DNA of 15,225 nucleotides from Nitrospirota bacterium (GTDB lineage Bacteria > Nitrospirota > JACRHJ01). Numbering within the stretch: position 1 is the first letter of the stretch; each line of letters starts with the position of its first letter. The stretch covers positions 1 through 15,225 of the forward strand of contig JAKAHE010000022.1 in assembly GCA_021815285.1 (NCBI GenBank), written 5' to 3'. The translations under genes and the position numbers were made by a program. The notes beneath the pieces are model-generated. The model had not been told where the DNA came from. It saw only the letters and a list, made by a program, of their open reading frames with translations, and did no database searches. This document shows positions 6,978 to 14,597 of the stretch, in pieces.

Positions 6978-8552
6978 CTACAGCGCGCGCCACTGCCGCC
7001 CGTCCCGGCGCATCAGGTCGTCAGCCTCCGCAGGTCCGCCGGAACCTGCCTGATAGTTCGGAAACGCAAAGCTGTTTTTCATGCCGTCCAGCCTCTCTAT
7101 GACTGGCGAAAGGAGACCCCATGTAAGCTCCTCTATCTCGCCGCTTACGAAGAGCATCTGGTCGCCGGTCATGCAGTCGAGCAGAACCCTCTCATATGCA
7201 TCCAGCAGAAATATCTTCTCATACCTGAAGTCCATAAGGACGGGCCGGAGACATGCGCGGGAGTCCGGCATCTTAGTCTGGAACTGAAGGCTTATCCCCT
7301 CGTCCGGCTGCACCCTCAGGACAAGAAGGTTCGGGTCGATATTGTCCCGGCCCTGGCCTATCGGCTCCAGGATGTGTGAGAACATCAGGTGCGGCACGGC
7401 CCGGAACCTTATCGCAATCTCAGCCTTGCCTTTGGAGAGTCTCTTGCCGGAGCGCATATAGAACGGAACGCCGCTCCAGCGCCAGTTGTCTATGAAAAGT
7501 TTCATCGCCGCGTATGTCGGCGTCGTCGAAGTTTTACTTACGCCCGGCTCATCCCGGTAGGATGGCGTTTCCTCTCCGTTTATTCTGCCCGCGCCGTACT
7601 GCCCGAGGACTACATGCTCGCTCAGCCTGTCAAGCGGAACAGGCCTGACGGACCTGAACACCTTCACCTTTTCCTCCCGCACGCGCTCTGACACGAATGC
7701 CGCGGGAGGCTCCATCGCAGTGAGGGAGAGAAGCTGAAGGATGTGGTTCTGGAACATGTCTCTGAGCACGCCCGCGCTTTCGTAATAGCCAGCCCTGTGC
7801 TCCACGCCAAGAGTCTCGGATATTGTAATCTCGACATGGTCTATGTATCTCCTGTTCCAGAGCGGCTCGAAGATGGAATTGGCGAAGCGGAACATCAGTA
7901 TGTTCTGGACGTTCTCCTTTGCGAGGTAGTGATCCATGCGGAAGGTCTGGGACTCGGAAAACGACGCGCCTATCACGCCGTTCAAATGCCTTGAGGACTC
8001 GATATCGAAGCCGAAGGGCTTTTCCACCACGACGCGCGAATAGCCGTTCTCCTCCGACGCGAGCCCGGCGTCGCCTATGCGCCGTATCACGGTCTCGTAG
8101 ACCGCCGGCGGCAGGGCCATGTAGAATATGCGGTTAGCGCCGGTCCCGAATTTTTTCTCAAGCGGCTTCAGGCGCGCGGGAAGCGAGACGAAGAAATCCC
8201 CGGAATTGAAGTCCGCCGCCGTATAAAAGAGTCTTTCTGAAAACTTCAGCCACAACTCCTGGGAGAAGTTGTCCGGGAATGCCGCACTGGCGGCTTCTTC
8301 CATGATACCGTGGAACCCGGAGTCGTCGGTCTCTATGCGGTCGGAGCCGAGTATGAAGAACCCGTCCGGGAGATGGCCGTTTGTAAAGAGCCGGTATAGC
8401 GAAGGGATGAGCTTTCTCTTCGATAGATCGCCGCATGCGCCGAAGATTACTATGCCGCACGGGGCGGGTTTTTCTATCCCGCAGAAATCCGGCCTCGGCG
8501 CGGCGGTGCATGTAGCCTGCCGTCCTGACGGTGGTGTGGCTTCTTCGTTCAT
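6978..8552 (-). CDS. zwf: Glucose-6-phosphate 1-dehydrogenase
   Basis: A 524-residue cytosolic enzyme oxidising glucose 6-phosphate to 6-phosphogluconolactone with NAD(P)+, the entry step of the oxidative pentose phosphate pathway. Nucleotide motif GACGDLSKRKLIPSLYRLF is at 38-56; Arg72 (GSDR) sits where NADP-binding family members carry an Arg. VVVEKPFG is at 174-181, the substrate loop RMDHYLAKE at 205-213 (commonly IDHYLGKE) and the general-base His270 in LRDMFQNH. The first ~30 residues are a low-complexity extension with several Cys. The ATG overlaps the rpiB stop (ATGA), with GAGGAG close upstream. It is the last gene of the pentose phosphate operon. No 6-phosphogluconolactonase domain is fused to it. 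Confidence 0.96.
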   Translation of the reverse strand: MNEEATPPSGRQATCTAAPRPDFCGIEKPAPCGIVIFGACGDLSKRKLIPSLYRLFTNGHLPDGFFILGSDRIETDDSGFHGIMEEAASAAFPDNFSQELWLKFSERLFYTAADFNSGDFFVSLPARLKPLEKKFGTGANRIFYMALPPAVYETVIRRIGDAGLASEENGYSRVVVEKPFGFDIESSRHLNGVIGASFSESQTFRMDHYLAKENVQNILMFRFANSIFEPLWNRRYIDHVEITISETLGVEHRAGYYESAGVLRDMFQNHILQLLSLTAMEPPAAFVSERVREEKVKVFRSVRPVPLDRLSEHVVLGQYGAGRINGEETPSYRDEPGVSKTSTTPTYAAMKLFIDNWRWSGVPFYMRSGKRLSKGKAEIAIRFRAVPHLMFSHILEPIGQGRDNIDPNLLVLRVQPDEGISLQFQTKMPDSRACLRPVLMDFRYEKIFLLDAYERVLLDCMTGDQMLFVSGEIEELTWGLLSPVIERLDGMKNSFAFPNYQAGSGGPAEADDLMRRDGRQWRAL

Positions 8553-8995
8553 CGCTCCTCCAGGCGGGCTATCTTGGAAAGCCTGCGGACGAAGCGGGCT
8601 TCGGCCTTGAAGCGCGCTTTAAGAAAAATATCTGCAAGCTCTCTTGCGAGGCTGTATCCGACGACGCTCCCGCCCAGACAGAGTATGTTCATATCGTCGT
8701 CCTCAACTCCCTGCCTTGCGGAGAATGCATCGACGACAAGCGCCGCCCGCGCGCCGGGGACTTTATTGGCCGCGACCGACGCGCCGACGCCGCTTGCGCA
8801 TACGGCTATCCCTCGCTTCAGCTCGCCGGAGGCCACGGCCACCGCAAGCGGGATTACGTAATCAGGGTAGTCGTCGTCAGGGTCTGGTTCATATGCCCCG
8901 AAGTCCTCCACGTCGTGCCCGGAGCCTTCAAGCCAGGTCTTGAGCTTGTCTTTCAGTTCCCGTCCGCCGTGGTCTGCCGCAAGGCCGATCTTCAT
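8549..8995 (-). CDS. rpiB: Ribose-5-phosphate isomerase B
   Basis: A 148-residue RpiB/LacAB-family sugar-phosphate isomerase that interconverts ribose 5-phosphate and ribulose 5-phosphate. AADHGG lies at 6-11 and the catalytic Cys66 in VCASGVGASVAANKVPG keeps the E. coli number. The position of E. coli His99 (in EHNDAN) is Asp99 here (EDDDMN), and GTG after the Cys is ASG, so this is a variant subgroup whose substrate should not be taken for granted. Start: the ATG at 8995 gives the standard MKIGLAADHG; upstream Mets in the same frame are gnd antisense-shadow sequence. It begins 4 bp after the gnd stop and overlaps zwf by 4 bp. Confidence 0.9.
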   Translation of the reverse strand: MKIGLAADHGGRELKDKLKTWLEGSGHDVEDFGAYEPDPDDDYPDYVIPLAVAVASGELKRGIAVCASGVGASVAANKVPGARAALVVDAFSARQGVEDDDMNILCLGGSVVGYSLARELADIFLKARFKAEARFVRRLSKIARLEER

Positions 8996-8999
8996 TTTG

Positions 9000-9917
9000 C
9001 TATCCGCTCTTTTTGAAGCCGTGGCCGCCGAACTCGTCCCGCATGGCGGCAAGGAGCCTCTCCGAGAAACACTCCCTGTCCCTTGAGCGAAACCTCTGGA
9101 AAAGCGCGCCGGAGATAAGCGGCGCATGGACCGCGAAATCGACAGCCTCCCGCACAGTCCATCTCCCCTCGCCGGAATCCTCCACCCACGCCTCTATGTC
9201 CTTTAGGTCTCCGTGTTTTCTGAACGCTGACTCCGCGAATTCAAGCAGCCAGGACTGTATTATGCTGCCACTGTTCCAAAGCCCCGCAAGCCTCTCGAAA
9301 TCGATATTCCCGTAAGGAGATTTTTTCACAATCTCGAAACCCTCTCCGTACGCGGACATCAGCGCGTATTCGATTCCGTTATGCACCATCTTTATGAAAT
9401 GCCCCGCGCCGGCCTGGCCGCAATACATGAAACCGTCCGGTCGACCGGATGCGTCCGGCGCGAGCGTTTTAAAAAGCGGAATGAGCCTGTCGAACAGGTT
9501 CCTCTCCCCGCCGACCATCAGGCAGTATCCCTTCTCAAGGCCCCAGATGCCGCTGGACACGCCCGCATCGAGGAACCCTATGCCGAGCGGCCTGAGTGAA
9601 TTCTCACGCCGTATCGAGTCCTTGTAGAAGCTGTTTCCGCCTTCGACGATTATGTCGCCACGGGACAGGATTCCCTTGAGCGCGTTTATTGTCTCGTTTA
9701 CAGGCTCCCCTGCGGGGAGCATCACCCACACAATGCGCGGAGGGGCGAGCTTGGAGGCGAGATCCTCAAGAGACGCCGCCGCTTCCGCCCCATCCTTTGC
9801 GAGGGCCGCAACACTTTCCAGCGAGCGGTCGAAGGCGACGGCCGCATGCCCGCCTTTCATCAGTCTGCGGGCCATATTGCCGCCCATTTTCCCAAGACCT
9901 ATCATGCCGAACTGCAC
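9000..9917 (-). CDS. gnd: 6-phosphogluconate dehydrogenase, decarboxylating, short form
   Basis: A 305-residue short-form 6-phosphogluconate dehydrogenase that oxidatively decarboxylates 6-phosphogluconate to ribulose 5-phosphate and CO2. The Rossmann motif is MIGLGKMGGNMARRL (5-19) with Asp30 at the end of beta-2, which favours NAD+ rather than NADP+ (inference). EGGNSFYKD is at 92-100 and GHFIKMVHNGIEY (172-184) holds the catalytic Lys176, Asn180 and Glu184. The substrate loop reads AGVSSGIWGLEKG (118-130), with Ser in place of the first Gly of the usual SGG. It starts with GTG (9917-9915), preceded at 6 nt by a strong AAGGAGG. It lies after the palindromic repeat and before rpiB. Confidence 0.94.
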   Translation of the reverse strand: MQFGMIGLGKMGGNMARRLMKGGHAAVAFDRSLESVAALAKDGAEAAASLEDLASKLAPPRIVWVMLPAGEPVNETINALKGILSRGDIIVEGGNSFYKDSIRRENSLRPLGIGFLDAGVSSGIWGLEKGYCLMVGGERNLFDRLIPLFKTLAPDASGRPDGFMYCGQAGAGHFIKMVHNGIEYALMSAYGEGFEIVKKSPYGNIDFERLAGLWNSGSIIQSWLLEFAESAFRKHGDLKDIEAWVEDSGEGRWTVREAVDFAVHAPLISGALFQRFRSRDRECFSERLLAAMRDEFGGHGFKKSG

Positions 9918-9940
9918 CTTGAGCCTCCTTGCGGGTTTTT

Positions 9941-10020
9941 GTCATTGCGAGGAGCCGAAGGCGACGCGGCAATCTCAGAACTTAAAGACATAGGATTGTT
10001 TCGCTGAAGCTCGCAATGAC
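9941..10020. repeat. Intergenic palindromic repeat with GTCATTGCGA ends
   Basis: An 80-bp element bounded by perfect 10-bp inverted repeats, GTCATTGCGA (9941-9950) and TCGCAATGAC (10011-10020), with less perfect complementarity further in. It fills most of the 112-bp gap between tal and gnd. The ends match a widespread GTCATTGCGAG...GCAATC intergenic repeat type that I recall from several bacterial genomes (not searched here). It carries no ORF. As RNA it would fold into an extended hairpin with a small internal GCC-UUC-GGC hairpin, about 25 nt upstream of the gnd start codon. It has the look of a non-autonomous mobile or REP/MITE-like element. Confidence 0.85.
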
Positions 10021-10029
10021 AGAAATCTT

Positions 10030-11175
10030 TCACGCGGCCTTTTTCGCCATGCCCTCGAATTTCCTCGCAATGGCGCCTATGACATCGTTATACGAATCGC
10101 TGAATTTCATTACCCCTTCTTCCTCAAGCCGCTCCGTCGCCTGTTCGAGGTTTATGCCTATGGAAGAAATCTTCTCGAACACGTCCCGCGCGTCCTGTAT
10201 GTCATGCTCTATGGCGACGCGGACCTTGCCGTGATCCCTGAATTTCGTCAGAGTTTCGAGAGGCATGGTGTTCACTGTATCCGGGGCAATCAGTTCTTCC
10301 ACGTATTTTATGTCGCTGTACTTCGGATTCTTGGTGCCTGTCGAGGCCCAGAGAAGCCTCTGGACGTTTGCGCCCTTCTCGCGCATCAGCCTGAAACCGG
10401 TGCCCAGGAAAATCTCCTTGTATTTCTGGTATGCGAGCTTGCAGTTGGCTACGCCCGCCTTCCCGTAGAGGTTCCTTATCCTGCGCTCCTCCATCTCCGT
10501 GCCCGCCGCCGGCAGTTTTTCGTTGAACATCGTGTCGAAAAGCGTGTCAACCCGGCTGACGAAGAAGCTCGCCACGGAGTGTATGTCGGAGACTGGCAGG
10601 CCCTCGCTTATCCTTCTCTCAATCCCCCTGAGGTAGGCTAGGGCCACGGCCTCGTATCTCCGGACGGAGAAAAGAAGCGTCACGTTTACGTTTATGCCCG
10701 CCGCCGTCAGTTCCTCGACGGCCCGGACTCCTTCCGGGACTCCCGGTATCTTCACGAGCATGTTTTTCCTGCCGATCTCGGAGACCAGCCGTAAGGCCTC
10801 GGTTATGGAGGCGCCCGCGTCCCGCGCAAGCTTCGGCGAGACCTCTATGCTTACGTAACCGTCCTGTCCGCCGCTTCTGTCGTAGACGTCTTTTAGAATA
10901 TCCGCGGCCTCGCGGATGTCTTCGGTGGTTATCGCCTCATATATTTTTTCAGGCATCACGGTTCCGCGCGCGGCAAGTTCCTTTATCTGAGTGTCGTAAA
11001 TGTCGCTTCCCTCGATTGCACCCTGGAATATGGTCGGGTTGGACGTAACGCCGGAGACGTTGTCATCCCGCACGAGCGCGCCGAGCCTGCCGGAGCGGAT
11101 GAGGTCGCGGCTTAAAAGGTCGAGCCAGACGCTCTGCCCTGCCTGGTTAAGTTCAATCAAGGGATTGCCTGTCAT
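10030..11175 (-). CDS. tal: Transaldolase, long (TalB-like/mycobacterial-type) form
   Basis: A 381-residue transaldolase moving a dihydroxyacetone unit between sedoheptulose 7-phosphate and glyceraldehyde 3-phosphate. The family signature GVTSNPTIFQGAI is at 42-54, and the Schiff-base Lys142 lies in MLVKIPGVPEGV. Length and sequence match the ~370-residue type known from actinobacteria and others rather than the ~220-residue TalC type. ATG at 11175 follows AAGGAGG with 5-nt spacing. It starts 24 bp after the tkt stop codon in the same operon. No fused glucose-6-phosphate isomerase domain is present, unlike some relatives. Confidence 0.95.
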   Translation of the reverse strand: MTGNPLIELNQAGQSVWLDLLSRDLIRSGRLGALVRDDNVSGVTSNPTIFQGAIEGSDIYDTQIKELAARGTVMPEKIYEAITTEDIREAADILKDVYDRSGGQDGYVSIEVSPKLARDAGASITEALRLVSEIGRKNMLVKIPGVPEGVRAVEELTAAGINVNVTLLFSVRRYEAVALAYLRGIERRISEGLPVSDIHSVASFFVSRVDTLFDTMFNEKLPAAGTEMEERRIRNLYGKAGVANCKLAYQKYKEIFLGTGFRLMREKGANVQRLLWASTGTKNPKYSDIKYVEELIAPDTVNTMPLETLTKFRDHGKVRVAIEHDIQDARDVFEKISSIGINLEQATERLEEEGVMKFSDSYNDVIGAIARKFEGMAKKAA

Positions 11176-11199
11176 GTCGGCCTCCTTGTCAGTTTATGA

Positions 11200-13290
11200 T
11201 TATTCCGCCGCCGCCCTCTTTTTTCGCGCAGCATTTTTCCGGTTAAGCAGCTTCCCGGCATTCTCGATAACATTGACCGCGGTGAGACCGAACTTCTCCA
11301 CGTTGACGCTTCCAGGCGCCGAGGCCCCGAAGCGGTCTATCCCGATGGTTACGCCCGAAGGCCCTGCGTATTTATCCCAGCCGAAGGTGGAGGCGGCCTC
11401 CACCGTTATCCTCGCCGTTACGCCGGGCGGCAGGACCTTGTCTTTGTATTCGCGGGACTGCATCTCGAACGTCTCGCGGCATGGCATACTGACCACCCTT
11501 GCCGCCACGCCCTCGCCTGCGAGTCTCTCGTAAGCCTCAAGGGCAATGTGCACCTCCGAGCCCGTGGCGATAATGACAAGCTCCGGACGCCCCTTCGGGG
11601 CATCCGCGAGAATATATGCCCCCATGTGAAGCCCGGATGCCGGGGCGTATTTCTTCCTGTCGATTACGGGGACTTTCTGCCTTGTCAGCACGAGCGCCAC
11701 AGGCCCATCCTTTTCCAGAAGCGCCGATTTCCACGCCTCGGCGGTCTCGTTCGCGTCCGCCGGGCGGATTACCCTGATCCCCGGCATGGCCCGAAGCGAA
11801 GCGAGTTGCTCTATCGGCTGGTGCGTCGGGCCGTCCTCGCCCAGGACGACGGAGTCGTGCGTGAAGACGTAAATAACCTTAACCCGGGATAGCGCGGCCA
11901 GGCGGATTGCCGGTCTCATGTAGTCCGAGAATATCAGGAACGTGGCCGCGAACGGGATAAGACCGCCGTGCAGCGAAATACCGTTGCTTATGGCCGCCAT
12001 CGCGTGCTCCCTTACGCCGTAGGCGATATTCGCCCCTCCATAGCCCCAGTGCCCGGTAACGGCGCCCTGGACGCCTTCGTCCCCGCCCGCCGGGTTCTGG
12101 AAGTCCCCCCTGCCGTCCATGGCCGTTTTCGTCGAGGGGTCGAGGTCTCCGGAGCCGCCTATTAATGCCGGAATTTTTTCCGCCACCGCGTTTAATATCT
12201 TCCCGCCGGCGGAGCGCGTGGCGATGCCCTTTTGATCAGGCGGGAAAACGGGAATATCACTGTCCCATCCTTCCGGGAGTTTCGGCCCCGTCATTATCTC
12301 CCACTGCGCCAGAAGATCCGGGTATTTCCTGCCGTAGGAGCGCATCAGCTCCGCCCACTCCTCCTCGCGTCCGGCGCCTTTCGCTCCGGCCTCGCGGAAG
12401 ACCTTAAGCGCTTGCTCCGGCACATAGAACACCTCGTCCGGCGGCCATCCGAGGTTGTCCTTCGTAAGCCGCGTCTCTTCCGCTCCCAGGGGCGAGCCGT
12501 GCGCCTGGTAGCTGTCCTGCTTGTTCGGGCTCCCGAAGCCCAGGTGCGTGCGGACGGAAATGAGCGACGGCCTGCCCGTCTCCTCCTTGGCCGCCGCGAC
12601 GGCATCGGATATTGCGCCCAGGTCGTTTCCGTCATCCACGCTCTGCGTATGCCAGCCGTATGCGTCGAAGCGCTTTAAGACGTCCTCCGTGAATGACAGC
12701 TTCGTATCAGCCGAGAGCGTGATGTGGTTGTTGTCGTATATGTAAACAAGCTTGCCGAGCTTCAAGTGTCCGGCCAGGGACGCCGCCTCGGAGGCGACGC
12801 CTTCCATCAGGTCCCCGTCGCTCGCTATGGCGAAGGTGTAGTGGTCTACTATCTCGTGCCCCGGACGATTGAAAAGCGCGGCCATGTACCGCTCTGCGAT
12901 TGCCATGCCCACGCCGTTTGCGAACCCCTGGCCGAGCGGGCCGGTCGTGCACTCTACCCCCGGCGTATGCCCGTATTCCGGATGGCCGGGCGTCTTGCTC
13001 TCCCATTTGCGGAAGTTTTTTATGTCGTCGAGCGAGAGGTCGTATCCTGCAAGATAGAGCATCGCGTAAAGAAGCATGGAGCCGTGCCCGGCTGAGAGGA
13101 CGAAACGGTCGCGGTCCGGCCAGGCTGGGTTCTTCGGGTTGTATTTCATGAACTTCGTCCACAGGACGTGCGCAATCGGCGCCGTGCCCATAGGCATACC
13201 GGGATGTCCGGAGTTGGCGTTTTCGATAGCGTCCACCGCAAGGAAACGTATCGCGTTGACGCACAGATCTTCAATCCCCATCTTCTTCAA
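11200..13290 (-). CDS. tkt: Transketolase
   Basis: A 696-residue thiamine-diphosphate enzyme moving two-carbon units between sugar phosphates. SGHPGMPMG is at 27-35; the ThDP/metal motif runs from ASDGDLMEG (156-164) to DNN (186-188); the pyrimidine domain begins around GRGDFQNP and continues through YGVREHAM. Start: the frame opens at 13344, but GGAGGG sits 6 nt before a TTG at 13290-13288, giving MKKMGIEDL; the ATG three codons later is 15 nt from GGAGG, too far, and the 13344 ATG has no ribosome site. The C-terminus carries a basic tail (NRKNAARKKRAAAE) longer than usual. It is the first gene of the pentose phosphate operon. Confidence 0.95.
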   Translation of the reverse strand: MKKMGIEDLCVNAIRFLAVDAIENANSGHPGMPMGTAPIAHVLWTKFMKYNPKNPAWPDRDRFVLSAGHGSMLLYAMLYLAGYDLSLDDIKNFRKWESKTPGHPEYGHTPGVECTTGPLGQGFANGVGMAIAERYMAALFNRPGHEIVDHYTFAIASDGDLMEGVASEAASLAGHLKLGKLVYIYDNNHITLSADTKLSFTEDVLKRFDAYGWHTQSVDDGNDLGAISDAVAAAKEETGRPSLISVRTHLGFGSPNKQDSYQAHGSPLGAEETRLTKDNLGWPPDEVFYVPEQALKVFREAGAKGAGREEEWAELMRSYGRKYPDLLAQWEIMTGPKLPEGWDSDIPVFPPDQKGIATRSAGGKILNAVAEKIPALIGGSGDLDPSTKTAMDGRGDFQNPAGGDEGVQGAVTGHWGYGGANIAYGVREHAMAAISNGISLHGGLIPFAATFLIFSDYMRPAIRLAALSRVKVIYVFTHDSVVLGEDGPTHQPIEQLASLRAMPGIRVIRPADANETAEAWKSALLEKDGPVALVLTRQKVPVIDRKKYAPASGLHMGAYILADAPKGRPELVIIATGSEVHIALEAYERLAGEGVAARVVSMPCRETFEMQSREYKDKVLPPGVTARITVEAASTFGWDKYAGPSGVTIGIDRFGASAPGSVNVEKFGLTAVNVIENAGKLLNRKNAARKKRAAAE

Positions 13291-13367
13291 AATAACCCTC
13301 CGGTTTTTATGACTCCGTCCCCCGTAAGTTCCCGGAAAAAACACGCGCCCGGCGACCTTCGCATGTA

Positions 13368-13376
13368 AGTATATCA
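13368..13376 (-). promoter_or_regulatory. Probable extended -10 promoter of the pentose phosphate operon
   Basis: On the minus strand TGATATACT (13376-13368) is an extended -10 (TGnTATACT). No good -35 occurs 16-18 bp upstream, which is common for extended -10 promoters. Transcription would begin near 13361, giving a leader of about 70 nt to the TTG of tkt. Confidence 0.5.
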
Positions 13377-13440
13377 GAAAAACCTCAATTTAAAGAGGAA
13401 ATTGCGCCTGATGCGCGCTCCTGCCATGCCTTGATTTGGG

Positions 13441-13470
13441 TTGCTTTCGCCCTCCCTCCTGTGTTATATT
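13441..13470 (+). promoter_or_regulatory. Candidate promoter of the ahbD-hemE operon
   Basis: TTGCTT (13441-13446) and TATATT (13465-13470) with an 18-bp spacer (17 bp if the overlapping TTATAT is used). A start near 13477 would give a leader of about 35 nt containing the GGAG ribosome site at 13501-13504. Confidence 0.5.
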
Positions 13471-13511
13471 AACCTCACGCATTTCCAGAGTTTTTTTGCC
13501 GGAGATACAGA

Positions 13512-14597
13512 ATGAACATGGATTTTGTCCCGAAGTGGATAGCATGGGAAGTTACCCGCCGATGCAACCTGAGCTGTGTCCACTGCCGCTCGGCCTCAGG
13601 GGTGAACTCCTTCGATACCGCGTTCGATACGGGCGAGGCCAGGAAACTGCTCGACGACATTGCCGCGTTCTCGGCCCCCGTTATTGTCCTTTCCGGCGGG
13701 GAGCCTCTGCTCCGCAAGGATTTATTCGAGATAGCCTCGCACGGGACGTCTCTTGGTCTCAGGATGTGCATCGCCACTAACGGATTCCTCGTCACGGACG
13801 AAATCTGCGAGAAGATGAAAGCGGCCAATATCAAGATGGTCTCCATGAGTCTTGACGGCTCCAATTCGGCGGTTCACGACAACTTCCGCGGCCAGCCGGG
13901 AGCGTTCGAGGGCGTGGTTCGCGCGGCCTCGCTATTCAACAAACACGGCATCGAGTTCCTGATAAACTCATCCTTCACAAAGAGGAACCAAAAAGAGATA
14001 CCGGAGGTCATGAAGCTCGCCAAGAGCCTGGGCGCCAAGGCGTGGTATATGTTCATGATTGTCCCGACGGGCCGGGGCGAGGAAATAATGTCCGAGCTTA
14101 TCAGCAAGGAGGACTACGAAGAGCTTCTGAAGTGGCACTACGAGACGGAAAAACACGAGTCCGACATCCTCATGCGCCCGACCTGCGCGCCGCACTACTA
14201 CCGCATCGTGCCGCAGATGAACAAACTGGCCGAGGAAGGCGACAAACTGGAGAGGCGCACGTTGAAATTCTCCACCGGCGGCTCGAAAGGGTGCCTTGCC
14301 GGGCAGGTGATATGCCTCATTACCGCCGAGGGCGAGGTGTTCCCGTGCAGCTACTTCCCGCACTCCGCCGGGAACGTCAAGAAGACGCCGTTCAAGGAGA
14401 TATGGAATAGTGCGCCGCTATTCCAGGAGCTTCGGGATTTCAAAAAATACAAGGGCAAGTGCGGCGTGTGCGAATACATAAACGTCTGCGGCGGATGCCG
14501 CGCCCGCGCCGACGCCGTTTACGGCGACTATTTGCAGGAGGAGCCGTTCTGCAATTACGTTCCGGCAAGGATGCGGAAGGATAAGGCAAATAAATAA
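13512..14597 (+). CDS. ahbD: Radical SAM/SPASM protein, AhbD-like (Fe-coproporphyrin III decarboxylase, heme b synthase)
   Basis: A 361-residue cytosolic radical SAM enzyme. The SAM-cluster motif is C18-x3-C22-x2-C25 in TRRCNLSCVHC, with SGGEP at 61-65. The C-terminal SPASM-type region has Cys261, 268, 279, 317, 320, 326, 329 and 347, enough for auxiliary Fe-S clusters. The start WIAWEVTRRCNLSCVHCRS and the PTCAPHYYRI segment (223-232) resemble AhbD, which oxidatively decarboxylates two propionates of Fe-coproporphyrin III to give heme b. hemE downstream supports a heme role. Other SPASM enzymes (NirJ-like, peptide-modifying) remain possible. ATG at 13512 follows GGAG by 7 nt; a second in-frame ATG lies two codons on. 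Its stop overlaps the next start (TAATG). Confidence 0.78.
   Translation: MNMDFVPKWIAWEVTRRCNLSCVHCRSASGVNSFDTAFDTGEARKLLDDIAAFSAPVIVLSGGEPLLRKDLFEIASHGTSLGLRMCIATNGFLVTDEICEKMKAANIKMVSMSLDGSNSAVHDNFRGQPGAFEGVVRAASLFNKHGIEFLINSSFTKRNQKEIPEVMKLAKSLGAKAWYMFMIVPTGRGEEIMSELISKEDYEELLKWHYETEKHESDILMRPTCAPHYYRIVPQMNKLAEEGDKLERRTLKFSTGGSKGCLAGQVICLITAEGEVFPCSYFPHSAGNVKKTPFKEIWNSAPLFQELRDFKKYKGKCGVCEYINVCGGCRARADAVYGDYLQEEPFCNYVPARMRKDKANK

Larger units (their letters stand above)
13291..13511. other. Intergenic region between divergent tkt and ahbD
   Basis: This 221-bp gap holds the two divergent candidate promoters and leaders. It contains a short imperfect palindrome, CCTC-AATTTAAA-GAGG (13383-13398), just upstream of the tkt -10, which could be an operator but has only a 4-bp stem, and a T7 run at 13491-13497 in the ahbD leader. 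I see no gene in it. Confidence 0.6.

Noticed and set aside
9941..10020. Rho-independent terminator between tal and gnd
   Set aside because: On the minus strand the hairpin is followed by CAAAAACC rather than a U-run, so it does not look like an intrinsic terminator for the operon.
13291..13344. Upstream ATG start of tkt at 13344
   Set aside because: No ribosome site precedes it, the added residues are not seen in transketolases, and GGAGGG is ideally spaced for the TTG at 13290.
13383..13398. Operator palindrome CCTC-AATTTAAA-GAGG upstream of tkt
   Set aside because: Only a 4-bp stem around an AT-rich core; too short to support as a regulator site without comparative data.
13475..13864. 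Minus-strand open frame of 129 codons opposite ahbD
   Set aside because: It lies opposite the strongly supported ahbD frame, has no ribosome site or family resemblance, and fits a shadow of GC-rich coding sequence.
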